In this document: positions 24,570-36,758 of the stretch, one piece after another
How the letters are laid out: every line of letters starts with the position of its first letter
How positions within the stretch are numbered: the first letter of the stretch is position 1
Assembly (NCBI GenBank): GCA_946807835.1
Contig: OX327712.1
Coordinates: forward strand, 12,046,001-12,110,000
From: Ailanthus altissimus
Taxonomy: Eukaryota; Streptophyta; Magnoliopsida; Sapindales; Simaroubaceae
DNA length: 64,000 bases
Direction: 5' to 3'
Program-made: the position numbers and the translations under genes
The notes under the pieces: model-generated
Seen by the model: only the letters and a program-made list of their open reading frames with translations
The model's database searches: none
Told to the model about the DNA's origin: nothing

Positions 24570-25850
24570 CATCGTTGTAGGGTCCCACGTACTAAGAGAG
24601 TAGGTGCGGAGGCTCTTGCATCTGAAAAGAAGTAGGAAAATGAGTTGGTAAATGTTCTTACGCCTCAAACCCCTCCTGAGTCATCTCAGCCTATCGAGCA
24701 AGAGGGTGAAAACATGAATGTAGCTCAGATGGCTTAGATACTAGCAGCAGTAATCCAACAACCGAGAGAGATATGAGTATCCATTAAGCGCGAAAAGAAA
24801 TTGGGCGTTAAACCTTATGATGGTACAGGAGACCCCGAGAAAGCCTTATCCTAGTTAGAGAACAATGAAGAAATTTTCCAGGTTATAGGATGTACTGAAG
24901 AATAGATGGTGGTATACTCCGCATTTCTATTGAAAGAAGGAGCGAAAAATTGGTGGAAGGCCTTTCAAAGCAGGAATGTTGATACGGTGTCTTGGGCACT
25001 TTTCAAATAGGAATTTCTAAATAAGTTCTACCCCAAAAGTTATAAATATGTGAATATAGAAGAGTTCTTCAAGCTAGAACAAGGTTCTCTCTCGGTGGTA
25101 GAGTATGAAAAGAAGTTTTCAAAGCTCCTCAGTGCTGTTCCCTTTATAGCTGATAATGAAGAGAAGAAGGCTAATCGGTTTACAATAGGTATCAATCCTC
25201 GGATCAGGACGTACGTGGTATCGGTAGCCCATGCTTAGTATGAAGCATTAGTGGAAGCTGCAACTCAAGTTAAAAGAAGCATAGCAGCTATTCCTAAGCC
25301 AAAACAGCAGGACCAATAAAGAGATTGGTCAAATGGTTCTCGAGGAAGACCGAGTAAATTTACACGAACAGAGGAGAGATCTATATGGTCTAGCAGTCAC
25401 AAACCAGGCCAAGAAGCTCAATCCATTCAAGCTTCCATTAGGCAACCATCGGCCAGATTCTGAAGCACTAAGAAGAGTTGAAAGAACTTTTCGGTGTGTA
25501 ATAAATGTAGCAAGGCCCATTCGAGGGATTGTAGGAAGGGGACTATCAGTTGTTATAAGTGTTGTCAAGAGGGCCACTACATGAGAGATTGCCCAAATGA
25601 TGAAGCTAGCGGTAAGCCAGAAGATAAACCACCAGCTCCGGGACAAACTAGTGGTGGCCGAAGATAGATTTAAGGGAGTCCCTAACTCAGAAGGCTGGGT
25701 GAGTCGAGGCAGCCTAATAAGGGGGCCGGTCGATGAGGTTCATCTTAAGGACCACAAAGCAGACCTCATACCCAAGATAGGTATTTGCAGTGACCGAGTA
25801 GGAAGCGGATGCGGCCTCAGAGGTTGTGATAGGTACGATGTCAATTTTTA
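24570..25850 (+). pseudogene. gypsy gag remnant
   Basis: Across broken frames the plus strand reads a typical gag: KPYDGTGDPEKA (retrotransposon gag start), then WWKAFQ, FYPKSYKY, FFKLEQGSLSVVEYEKKF (25050-25238), then a basic region and a CCHC-like knuckle near 25490-25590. Most breaks are TAG or TAA where Gln or Trp is expected. Such gags form the nucleocapsid of virus-like particles. Confidence 0.85.
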
Positions 25851-26330
25851 ATCGAGATGCTTATATACTGATAGATCTTGGAGTGACCCATTCTTTTATT
25901 TCTATGGAGTTTGCTACAAATGCAAGTGTAGTTCCCTAGTTATTAGATTGTGTAGTAGTAGTGTCTCTTTCTATGAGAGACTCTATTATAGCAAAAAATG
26001 TGTATAAGGGTAGTAAAATCAGTATTGAGGGCCAAGAGTTTATGACGGATTTAATTTTGCTGGCCATCAGTGATTTTGATGTAATTTTAGGGATGGATTG
26101 GTTGTCTAAATATCGGACCTCAGTGGATTATTTTTGAAAAGAAGTCAGATTATATAGCCCATGAAGAATAGAAGTCATTTTCTATGGGATGCGAAAATTA
26201 CTTCCCACTAGTATGGTGTTGGTAATGAGGGTAAGAAAGATGCTTCGAAAGTCATGTTAGGGGTATTTAGTCTATGCCATAGAAGTAAGAGACGGTGGAA
26301 TGAAATTGGAGGATATTCTAGTGGTTAGGG
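25850..26330 (+). pseudogene. gypsy aspartic protease remnant
   Basis: The plus strand reads AYILIDLGVTHSFIS, where the active-site D-S-G is altered to D-L-G, followed by the typical GMDWL phrase (GATGGATTGGTTGTCTAAA, about 26090). Stops follow. The changed active site and the breaks mean no activity. Confidence 0.75.
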
Positions 26331-26990
26331 AGTTTTTGAATAAATTCCCAGAGAATCTTCCAGGCATACCTCCAGATAGAGAGATAAAGTTTAAAATAGA
26401 AGTAGCCCTTGGAATGCAACCAATTTTCAAAGCACCCTATAGAATGGCTCCTTTAAAATTGAAAAAATTGAAGGTTTAGCTAGAAGAGTTGGTGAATAAG
26501 GGTTTTATCAAACCGAGTACTTCTCCTTGGGAAGCACCTGTTTTGTTTGTAAAAAAGAAAGAAAAAAGTATGAGATTATGCATTGATTATAGGGAACTAA
26601 ATAAAGTAACAGTGTGTAATCAATATTTACTTCTGAGAATTGATGATTTGTTTGATCAACTACAAGGGGCCAAAGTATTTTTCAAGATAGATCTGAAGTT
26701 AGGCTATCATCAACTGAAAATCTGGGGGAAAGATGTTTCCAAGACAGCCTTTAGGACTCGATATAGGAATTATGAATTCTTGATTATGTATCTCATGAAT
26801 AGAGTTTTTCGATCCTATTTAGATCGGTTTGTGATAGTATTTATTGATGATATACTAGTTTATTCAAGTAGTGAGGAAGAGCACGCAGAATAACTAAGGA
26901 TTATTTTGCAAACCTTAAAGGAGCATCGGCTATATGCCAAACTCAGTAAATTTTAGTTCTAGCTAGATAGGGTTGCATTTTTTAGTAATG
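26330..26990 (+). pseudogene. gypsy reverse transcriptase remnant
   Basis: The frame 26489-26893 holds the RT fingers-palm region: [42 protein letters not shown] and the catalytic FIDDILVYS. About 25 residues between NYEFLIM and VFRSYLDRF appear deleted relative to relatives (the GLTNAP block). Stops upstream and at 26891 break it. Confidence 0.9.
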
Positions 26991-27836
26991 TAATCTCTAT
27001 AGAAGAGGTATAGTAGATCCCCAGAAGATTGAAGCTATAGTAAATTTGAGGTAGCCCACGAATGTGACGGATGTCCGTAGTTTCTTAAGTTTGGCTGGAT
27101 ATTATAGGAAGTTTGTAGAGGGATTCTCAAATATAGTCGCTCCTCTGACTAAACTAACCCTGAAAGAAGAGAAGCTTGTATGGTCGGAAGCGTGCCCGCA
27201 GAGTTTCGAAGAGTTAAATCAAAGGTTGACTTCAGCCCTAGTGCTTACACTTCCGTCAGGGAAAGACGAATTTACCATACATTGTGATGCTTCCAGGCAG
27301 GGCCTAGGTTGTGTGCTGATGTAGAAGGAGAAAGTAATAGCCTATGCTTCCAGACAATTAAAGAAGCATGAACAGAATTATCCTACACACGACCTACAAC
27401 TAGTTGCAGTAGTTTTTGCTTTAAGAATTTAGAGGCATTATTTGTATGGGGTTCCTTGTAAGATCTTTACGGACTATATAAGGTAGAAAAGGTGGCTAGA
27501 GCTTATTAAAGATTATGAGTGCACCCTGGAGTACTATCCGAGAAAAGCTAACATGGTAGCAGATGCTCTCAGTAGAAAGCCTGTCGGTTCAATAGCTCAC
27601 TTAAAGATCGCATATCTATCAATGTTGATAGAATTGAGGTCTTTAGGTGTAAAATTAGAATTGTCAGAATCGGGAGCACTATTAGCCATATTTCAGGTTC
27701 GTCCAATACTGGTTAATCAGATCAGAGCACTACAGCCTCAAGATCTATAGGTAGTTAAATTGAAGGGTGAAATTGAGTCCAAATAGTAAAAGGATCTTTC
27801 AGTGACCGAGGATGGTGTGGTAACCTTGGGTCGAAG
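26990..27836 (+). pseudogene. gypsy RNase H remnant
   Basis: The frame 27064-27324 reads VRSFLSLAGYYRKFVEGFS and ends FTIHCDASRQGLGCVLM (RNase H Asp present), then a stop. A further piece (27553-27750, MVADALSRKP) is the RNase H C-terminus. The nested solo LTR cuts in at 27842. Confidence 0.9.
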
Positions 27837-30019
27837 ATTATTGTTGGGAGTGTTGTACGAATTAACTTGGGTGCTTGCATGTGGGTTGTGTTCATCATAC
27901 AAACAATATACATATCTCATACATACATATGCACAGCGGAAGATTATATACAATGAACACAAAAAATACATATTTGATTAAACTGAAATCCGAAATTGAG
28001 AAATATCACCAATGAAGCCTTTGGATTAATTTTCTTTGAAGTCCACCATGAAATGAATCTTTGATCAATCCTAGCAATTAACAAGGGTGGGTTTGATTGT
28101 CTAGAATGGCAGCATCTTAATCCAGTATATATGTTTAACTCTTAAACATGATTCAAAGTTAAACTATTTAACTTAATTAAATTTGTTTTTCCTTTTATTC
28201 AACTCTTGAATAAATAAAACAAATCTTGTTTTTAGTTATTACATTTAGTAACTATTTATCTAATTTGTTTTGTTGTTCTAACACTTAAAACACAATACAA
28301 ACAATTTCAATTTCTCAAATTGAAATGGCTCCCTAAATTGCAAAACCTAAAACTAAAAAACTTAATGATTTTCAATTTCATTTCACTTTATATATTAATG
28401 CATAAATTCCAAACTAATTTGAATTTCATTTGGCTTAACCTAACCTTACTTAACATTTAACCATAGTTAGATTATTTTAACTTAACCTTTAAGTTAATAA
28501 ATATTTAATTAATTTAACCATAGTTAACTAACTTAACTATGGTTAGGTTAATCTTTACTTAACCTTTAAGTAAGGTTAACTTAACTTAATCATATGGTTA
28601 ACTTTTAACCTTAGTTAAGTTAAATAATTTATTTAACAATTAAACAAATAAATATTTATTTTAATTATTTAACAATTAAATAATCATAAGGTGAAATTAC
28701 TTTTATATCCTTACTTGGTTACCAAGTTAACCTAAAGTGGGTCCCACCATTTAACCATATACTTTTGTTAACGTAACCTTAGTAATTGCTGAATTATACT
28801 GTATTGAACAATTATATACAGTACACTGCCCTAGTGCTCAAAGAGTACATTTCATATCGGGACTCTTTAGGTCCACACCCTATTTGTCAAATAGAACTAT
28901 TCCATTAATCCGTAATCGATGCCCCACGCACACGTTACGAATATTACAAATCAGCGTGTCAGACCATACAAGTTGAGGTCATAACGTATACGTATAATCC
29001 TTCCATCACTTATACCCTGGATGTGCGGGGATATAGATCAGCACCATCAAATCCCTATTTGCTCATCCAATATCCTTATGTCCAGATTCGTATCTCGATA
29101 AACAATAGACGCAAATACTTTTGCTATATTGTTTAACCCTGTGGGAAACTCTTTTCCCGGGTTTATGCTTGTGGCCACAAGATTTTATGAAATACAATCT
29201 CGGAGCATCGGATATACAACTTACCTACGTAAGCTAATGGATCCCTTATCTACGCACACCGGATTCTATGAGCATCGGACCATACCCAACGACACATAGC
29301 AGTCAGACCATAAAGGTCTCTAACATATGTGGAACCAAAGCATGATGGATCACTCACAAGACCACTGTGGCGCTCAGGACAAAGGACCATGATTACTACT
29401 CAACTCGAGTGGACCTTCCTTTGACGGTTTCATAGGATATCTATTGGGGTCCTCATGAGTCTGTTCAGTATCCAGTCCTGACTGGATACCCGCATGCATA
29501 TACAAGCTCTAAGCTTATGGTCAGCTAAGAACAACCATCTGAACTAGTCAGATATAGACATACACTAATCTATATTTTGTGAATTCACCGATAGACCCGT
29601 ATTGGTGATCATAGATCAGGAACATTATCTTTGAGACTCACTTACATAATGATATTTCTTAACACCTATTGCAACTCTTTGCAACTATATCATTACAAGT
29701 ATACTCTCAGGTCTTTGTCCCATTATATACAAGATTCTAACTCTTTAGACATCGCTGACTCTTATAACCTGCTAACTCTTAATAGTGTTAACTCTTAGCA
29801 TTTATAACTCTCAGCTTTGATAACTATTAATTCTGATCTAAACTCCTTTAGATCAGATCTGAACTCTTTCAGATCAAACAATGTTTGTAATGTTACAAGC
29901 ATTTTACCATATTAATATGATATTAACAATCTTTATTCAAAATGTTTATTGTATAAATATTAACAATTAATATTCATACAATATTGGAATGACACGTGAG
30001 CACCAGCTCCAATAATTAT
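27837..30019. mobile_element. 2.2-kb solo LTR (family L2.2), second copy, ATTAT target duplication
   Basis: The element is 27842-30014 (2173 bp), the reverse complement of the copy at 8711-10895, flanked by ATTAT at 27837-27841 and 30015-30019. Its last bases read CCAATA where CCAACA is expected. It splits the gypsy pol between RNase H and integrase. Confidence 0.9.
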
Positions 30020-31110
30020 ATGTTCTAGGTATAAATTAGTTAAGAATAAAGATTATGGAAGAAGCTCATTTTTCTGCATATATTATGTATTTGGGGAGCA
30101 TAAAGATGTATCGTACCTTAAAAGAGTACTACTGGTGGAAGGGCATGAAAAAAAATATTGCCGAATTTGTCTCAAGATGCCTAACATGTGAGCAAGTAAA
30201 GGATAAACATTAGAAACCTACAAGGCTCTTGCAACTCTTTTTGATTTCGGAGTGAAAATTGAAGAGAATAACGATAGACTTTATAGTATGACTTCCACGT
30301 AACCAGAGAGGCAATGACCTAATCTGGGTAATTGTTGATAGATTGACGAAATCTGCCCATTTCTTACCCATTAGAAGCAGTTATTCTTTAGATAAATTGA
30401 GCCAGTTGTACGTAGATGAGGTGCTACGACTCTATGGTGTTCCAGTATCCATTGTGTCTGACAAGGATCCATGGTTCACTTCTTGATTTTGGCCCACTTT
30501 ACCGAAAGCTCTAGGCACTAGATTAAGTTTCAGTACGGCCTTTCATCCACAGACAGATGGCTAGTCTGAACGAACAATTCATATACTCAAAAATATGCTT
30601 AGAACGTGTACTATAGAGTTTAAGGGGAGTTGGGATACTTATCTACCGCTAATGGAGTTCGCTTACAATAATAGCTATCAGACTAACATTGGGATGGCAT
30701 AATATGAAGCATTGTATGGAAGGAAGTGCATAACTCCAATTTGTTGGGATGAAGTTGGTGAAAGGAAGCTGATCGGCCTAGAAATTGTCTAGATTACTTC
30801 GGAAAAGATTCAAGTTATCAAGCAGAGATTGAAAATAGCTAATGATAGACAGAAAAGTTATTCAGATAATAGGAGAAGAGACTTAGAGTTTCAGATTTGT
30901 GATAAGGTCTTTCGGAAGATATTGCCATAGAATGGAGTACTAAGATTCGGGAAGCGAGAAAAGCTAAATCCCTTATACATTTGACTGTACGAGATAGTTG
31001 AAAGAGTTGGGGAGGTAGCATATCGTCTGCGATTACCAGAATATCTGGCTAGAATCCATGAGTACAACATCCCCACCTCTTCAAGACAAGTATAATTTAA
31101 ATTTTGAGGA
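30020..31110 (+). pseudogene. gypsy integrase remnant
   Basis: It contains the zinc-binding end (YYWWKGMKKNIAEFVSRCLTC), then the core with TIDFIV (Asp), VPVSIVSDKD (Asp) and FHPQTDG, and downstream SWDTYLPLMEFAYNNSYQ. Stops at expected Gln/Trp/Arg codons are frequent. At the C-terminus the frame jumps from ...RIHE directly to a phrase like PHLFQDKYNLNFEDE, so the segment that should hold the chromodomain seems deleted. Confidence 0.9.
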
Positions 31111-31125
31111 TGAAATTTTTTTTAA

Positions 31126-31139
31126 AATAGGGGTGAAAT
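31126..31139 (+). other. Polypurine tract
   Basis: AAAATAGGGGTGAAAT directly precedes the LTR start, priming plus-strand DNA synthesis in this family. Confidence 0.65.
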
Positions 31140-31969
31140 TGTAATATTCAATTCCTATTAGTAGTATTAGCGTCTAGATTTCGGTATAGAGTAATGAAGA
31201 CACTATGGGGTTACCTGATTCTAACCCTATTAGAAATATTTTTTTTTATGGTGCGCGTAAGAGATATTAGATCTAATTTGATAATTTCACACTCGGTCGG
31301 CGCGTCGGACGACCTTAGAATTTAATATTTATGTAGAATTTTATTTTAATTCGAAATCTTAAATGCACTCATTGAGCTCATTTAGCTCACTCATTTTGTG
31401 TTTTATATTTTATAAACCCTCTTCCCAGGTGCAGGTCTTAGTACGCAAGCTGCTGATTTTCTTACTACTAATTAGTGAGCCAAATCTGAAGATCATTTTG
31501 TACATGTAAATGTGCTAAATAGTATTTTTTTTTTGCTTTTTGATTAGTAATTATAGGCATGTGTATTTGCACATATATTTTGGACAACATGATGATTATT
31601 TTTACTTTTTATGAGTGTGCCAGTTTTGTGATTTTAATGAAATTACTGAGTTGAGTTGGATTGATTTTGGAAAGAACCGGAGGTCCTATTTGGTAGTATT
31701 GAAAAGTGTTTGAAATAGAAGTGCAATTTCTTTATAAGTTTTGTATTGGATTTTGAAGAAAAATAGGGGAAACTCTATCCTTTTTTAAAAAAAATTAAGA
31801 TGTTATTTTCATATATATTCCAAGATTTTCTTAGTAATAACAAGAACTAAAAAAGGGTTCGTTTCGCGAAATTTCTCAACTTACCTAGTTAAATTTTGAA
31901 AAACTTCTGTTGGAGTACTTGGCAAGACTACTAGAATCAACAGTTGAGGGCTCGGGGCAGATCCTGTCA
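31140..31969 (+). repeat. 3' LTR of the gypsy element
   Basis: It runs from TGTAATATTC to CCTGTCA (830 bp). From about 31310 onward it matches 23750-24416. The first 170 bp do not match what lies left of 23750, so one of the two LTRs has suffered an internal deletion or replacement near 31315. Confidence 0.8.
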
Positions 31970-33500
31970 CCTCTTCTATATAGATGAGCAATTTGTTGCT
32001 CCATAAGTCATGGACGATGGCTTTAGATGATAGGATTATTGCTGCTCAACTGTTCGAGAACGTACTCTTCCATAATACCAACAACTCTACTCTTACTCCC
32101 AAAATTGCTCCTCACTCTATGATGCTCATGCTTCTACCTCTTAGTTTATTACATACCAAACAAGATAATGAAATTAAATAATTTATTTAAAGGAATTTAT
32201 TAGTTTGCCCCCTCAATAAAATAGATAATTAGCACATTTGCTTTAATAAATTCATAATACTTAAAAATAATAATAATTCTTTTGTGATGAGTTTTTAGAG
32301 AAAAAAATAGGTGAAAAAGAGAATAAATAATAGACACAAATTTACTTAAAAAAGAATTTCGTTAGGATAAAAGCTGGTAAACTCCTTTTATTTAAACCAT
32401 GCATGACAAATAGAACTCTTACATTAGTGCTTGGCCAGGCATTGGGCAAATTCATGTTAGATGTTGCTTTTGATAGGAGTAAATAATCCTCGCCAAACTT
32501 AAGGAATAGAACGTTGGAGGAAAACTTTTTAACATTTGCTGCCATAGTCAAAGGACTACCAATCACACGATTGACTCATTCTATAGCTAGTGAAGTGTTT
32601 ACATCAACGCTAGGAATCAAGAGTCAAAGGACTACCATAGTCTTATCCTTTCTTAGAAATAATTTTCTAATTCTTTGTAATTAGTGCTATTTTACATCTT
32701 TCAAATTTATATCTTTCTCTGACATATATTACGATTTGTGAAGAGAAACACATTGAATACAATTGCTTTCTTTTATTAAACCCCGTATTCTTTAGCTATT
32801 GGTTCAACATATTACTATTTTGTCGATAGTTAATATTATTATAGTAGTTAATTATTATGTGAAAATAACACGGCCTTTTTTGAAGCTTTGAATATGCGAC
32901 TACATTAGAGACCAGGCTTATTGGCCAAGATTCTCTGGTTTTGACATTATTATCATTGAATATTTATTTTTCGTATTACTTTTCTTTTTAATTTTTTTTT
33001 CATTGGTAGCATAAAGTACGCAGCTAAGCTCCCCACACTTACGTCTAAGATTCTGACGGCATGGGCCTAATAACAATAAAGATAGATAAATATTTCAATT
33101 ACGAATATTAAATCCAATGACTGAAATAGCGGTAACTGTCATTATATGGATGAGGTTATATACTTTTTGAAAAAAAAAAAAAGAATTGTAGAGACTTGTT
33201 AATCAAGTTTTACATAAATAATCTCATAAGAAAAATATGAATGGCCTATTATTTTTTTTTTTGGCTTAATTTAATTTATTGAGTTATTTAAGTTGTTTGT
33301 TTGTCTAATTTAAGAATTTTAAGTAAATTTTGATTTAATAGAAAAGTCAAAATTTTTGGCTTCTTAATTTAATGTAAAAAATTAGAATCATATTACAAAT
33401 AATTTTACATTTATTTTAAATACTAAGTATGAAAACAACCAGTTCCATCAAATTTAGCAATTCAAATGCCTTTAATATCCAGCTCCATTAAGCTCTATTT
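31970..33500. other. Intergenic DNA with dispersed repeat, no gene seen
   Basis: The frame at 31984-32181 has no recognisable domain. Part of the stretch (32165-32715) is repeated at 56520-57060. Confidence 0.5.
32165..32715. repeat. Dispersed 0.5-kb repeat, copy 1
   Basis: It matches 56520-57060 in the same orientation (for example TTTGCTGCCATAG and CCAATCACACGATTGACTCAT shared). It may be part of an LTR, but termini were not found. Confidence 0.75.
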
Positions 33501-33504
33501 TGAG

Positions 33505-34136
33505 TATTGAAAATTTTGAAGGAGTGATATAGGTTTAGCACCAATCTCTTTTCGAGATTAGTCTTTTGCCCTAATACTTATTTGTTAATGGAAACATATA
33601 ATTGGAAGTGAATATAAGCATAAAAGAATATAAGAACCAAATAAAAAATAGAACACACAACCAATTTACATGATTTAGCAAAAGCTTACATCTGTAGTGA
33701 ATCAAAAGATTATAACCTCTCTTATTGATTCTTATAGAGATTACAAGGAAAAACAAATAAATAACTCTCAAAGGAATCTATATGGTGTATCTTCGTTCTT
33801 CCAATAATAATAAACGCCTACAATGGTTTCACCCTAATACACACAAACACTTAGTGTCTATTTAATTTTTTGATCTCTTTTAGAGTCTCTCTTTTAATAC
33901 TTAACTAACTCTAAAAGGTTTACAAGAGTTTATATAATGAGTAAAACATTCCTAAAAATCCTAAACCTAGTTGGAATACGAGTCCATGTGAGTAAAAGTC
34001 TGAAACCCCCTTAAAGAAGTCAAATCATAGCCAAAACATAAATTTCCAAAGTCGCACCACTATAGCATTCTTCTCCTTGTCCCTGAAGCGCTGGTGCTTT
34101 TGTCTTGAACACTGTGGCGCTGAGACCTGTATTACA
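33505..34136 (-). repeat. Truncated 3' LTR of copia remnant
   Basis: Similar to the LTR at 35154-35635, for instance the shared phrase ATAGAACACACAACCAATTTAC. It stops near 34136, where it joins the protease remnant directly, so the 5' half of this LTR and the rest of pol were deleted. Confidence 0.6.
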
Positions 34137-35153
34137 CCATGTAAGTCCTAGATTTTTTACCTTGCAACCTCAACATCATATCACCAACCCCTACAACCTC
34201 ACCAGTCATGTCATCACCTATTAGTGCTTTGTTCTTAATGGCTTTATAATTGGTGAACAATGATTTGTCAGGACACATATGGACACTACACTCAGAATAT
34301 AATAGCTACTTGTCAGCGTACTTTTTCTCAGAGCAACCAAAGAGTCTACAACTTTAATGTCATCATCACGACACATAATTGTAGCACTTATATCCATTCC
34401 TTTTATTTTAGGATAATCCTTAACAAAGTGTCATCCCTTGTTACAAACAAAATATTTATTGGATCTCTTCCTTAGTTAATTGTTCTTCTTTCTTTTGTAT
34501 CCAAAGTTGTTGCCCTGCCAGTTTTAGATCTCTTCCCCAGTTATTTTCAATTCAATAATGCCTTGACATCATTTATTGTAAAAGTCTCCCTGCCATATAA
34601 TAGCGTATCCACAAGGTTTTCATAACTTAATAGTAATGAACTTAACAATTATGGCCTTGTCTTCATTCTCCATCTTGATGTCTAAAGTCTCAAGACTTGT
34701 GATGATCTTATTGAAGATGTCAATGTGATCTCTTTATGATGACCTCTCATATATAGACAGCTAGTGTTGCTTCTTATTCATATGTAAACAATTTTCTAAA
34801 GACTTCTTTATATACTAGGTGTCGAGTTTCTTCTATAGATCTAATATCATCTCTTCTCCATCTACCTCCCTTAATACGTAGTCCCTCAATGTTAGTATTA
34901 TGGTGTTGTGTGCTCTCTTCTAAATGTAATCCTAATCTATCTTCCCAAGCTTTAAATGTTTCTTCTCTTTATTAGTTGTTACTCGGGTTTCCTTTAAGAC
35001 TAGGTCTAACTTTATTTAACTAATAGAACCTTGACCTTTTTCTTCAAAAGATTAAAGTCATTCCTACTATTGAATTTTTCTATATTGTGCTTGACAGTTG
35101 AATGGTTTAAATAGTACCCAAGTGTTTTACCTAACCAGGTTATGATATCAATT
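34137..35153 (-). pseudogene. Ty1/copia gag-protease remnant
   Basis: On the minus strand, from right to left: a gag with many breaks, a zinc-knuckle phrase near 34480-34410 (FVCNKG-HFVKDYP), and a protease-like stretch with HMCPDKSLFTNYKAIKN (about 34310-34240), characteristic of copia polyproteins. The usual active-site DSG lies in a damaged stretch. A mutated primer site (GATATCATAACC) abuts the LTR at 35153. Confidence 0.7.
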
Positions 35154-35635
35154 TGTTTAAGATTTTGAAGGGGGAAATATAGGTTTAGCACTGACCTCTC
35201 CTTACAACCAGCCTTTCACCTTAATACTCCTTTGTTAGTAAAAGTGTATAATTGCAAGCAAATATAAGCAAAAACAAATATAAGAATCAGATCAAAAATA
35301 GAACACACAACCAATTTACTTGATTCATAAAAAACCTACGTCTATGGTAGATCAATAGATTATAACCTAATTATAATAAAAGTCCATGAATGTAGGAGTC
35401 TAAAACCCCCTCAAAGAAGTCAAATTCGAGCCATTTCTCCTTGTCGTTACAGCACTGCGGTGAGGTGTTGAGGCCTGTAACTTGATACCCATGTTTTTAC
35501 GCTTCTTCTTGCTTGCAACTCTCCACTTTGCTCCTTCCTTGTGTACCCGTTACATACTAGATTTCTTGTTGACTCTTCACTTTTTATCCATCTTAATTCT
35601 TGCCATACATAATTATTAAATCATCACTTTAAACA
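35154..35635 (-). repeat. 5' LTR of copia remnant
   Basis: 482 bp, running TGTTTAAG to TTTAAACA on the plus strand; on the minus strand it starts TGTTTAAAGTGATGATTTAA, related to the LTR starts at 7611 and 45302. Carries a short GC-rich patch near 35450-35475. Confidence 0.65.
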
Positions 35636-35639
35636 TTAA

Positions 35640-36334
35640 GTTTAAGTTTTTTCAAAAAAACAAACACTACTAAAAAGAAATTTTATTAAAAGACTTGGAA
35701 ATTAATAAAGATCAAAAACTTATTTAATAGGGGATTAATTCTATTGTATTGAAATAAGATAAATAACCTCAAATGCTAATTTAACTAAAATAAAAAAACT
35801 AACCCAAATATGATCTTGTAACCTATCTCATCAATCTCATAAAAACTCAAAATTAACTATACTTTATATTATATGTGTGTGTGTTTCATGACCCTTTGAG
35901 AAGATGTAGTCTTTGAAGAATGAGCAACCATCAAATGACTACTTGTCCTTTTCCTCAAATTTTTGTCCATATGTTCTCCAAGTAACTTTACCTTCTCAGT
36001 GAATTCTTCATCTAAAAAAAGACGTTTTTCTACCTCAAGTTTGAACAGGTGGAATCACATCACTCATAGGTGGTTCATTTTCAACTGGAACTTTCTGTAC
36101 AATCTCAATCCTCACATTTTCAATCTCACGCGTATCTTCAGTCTCATTGTTAGAAGAATCTTTAAACACAGTCTATTAGAGGCCTGAGCAACTTTACAAG
36201 GGATAATCCTGAACTGTGGCATATGATTTGGGAAGATCTCTAAGAGAGCCTAGGCCTAACATTTTGAGTTGATCATAAGGAGAGGCCAAACCCGTATACA
36301 GGCTAATTTCTTGAATGAACAACATATATATATA
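35640..36334 (-). other. Spacer with unrecognised broken coding-like stretch
   Basis: No gene is certain. The minus strand from about 36290 to 35870 reads mostly open with Glu/Pro-rich text (for example ENVRIEIVQKVPVENEPPM) and a few stops, suggesting a decayed acidic protein, possibly transposon-derived. It ends just before the duplication edge. Confidence 0.3.
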
Positions 36335-36758
36335 TTTTAAGATGAAGACGTCTTTTTCGTTAACGAAAATTTAGTACTGAATTTTAATTAATTTTTTTTT
36401 ATAAAGAAGTTAAGTGTTAGGCTTTAATTAAAAATCCAACATTTATATTTTGTTAAAATGCAAATGCCTGCGCCCAAAACTTATATATATATATATATAT
36501 AAGTAGAATGTTATTAAGTTATTGTATAAGTGATATGGTATTAAGTATTCTACAAACTCTCCTTTAATGTACGCTTGTAACTAAAAAAATACGAATATTC
36601 TTGTTTTATTATTAGTGAAATTCAAACATAGATGAATAGAGGCACAGATATTGCAGCCTTTTTATTACATCAAGTAATTCACTGACAACAATATGACGAG
36701 AAGAACCAACATTAGTCAAACTATTGGCTACTACTTCTCAGCAGTTAATACCCTTTCT

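Larger units (their letters stand above)
22540..31969 (+). mobile_element. Decayed Ty3/gypsy element, chromovirus (Tekay/Del-like)
   Basis: Order: 5' LTR, PBS, gag, protease, reverse transcriptase, RNase H, [nested 2.2-kb solo LTR], integrase, polypurine tract, 3' LTR. LTR ends (TGTAATA...CTGTCA), the iMet primer site and the pol order PR-RT-RH-INT place it in Ty3/gypsy. Many in-frame stops make it non-autonomous. Confidence 0.9.

Noticed and set aside
31984..32181. 65-codon frame just after the gypsy 3' LTR
   Set aside because: No recognisable domain and no paralogous support; left as unassigned intergenic DNA.
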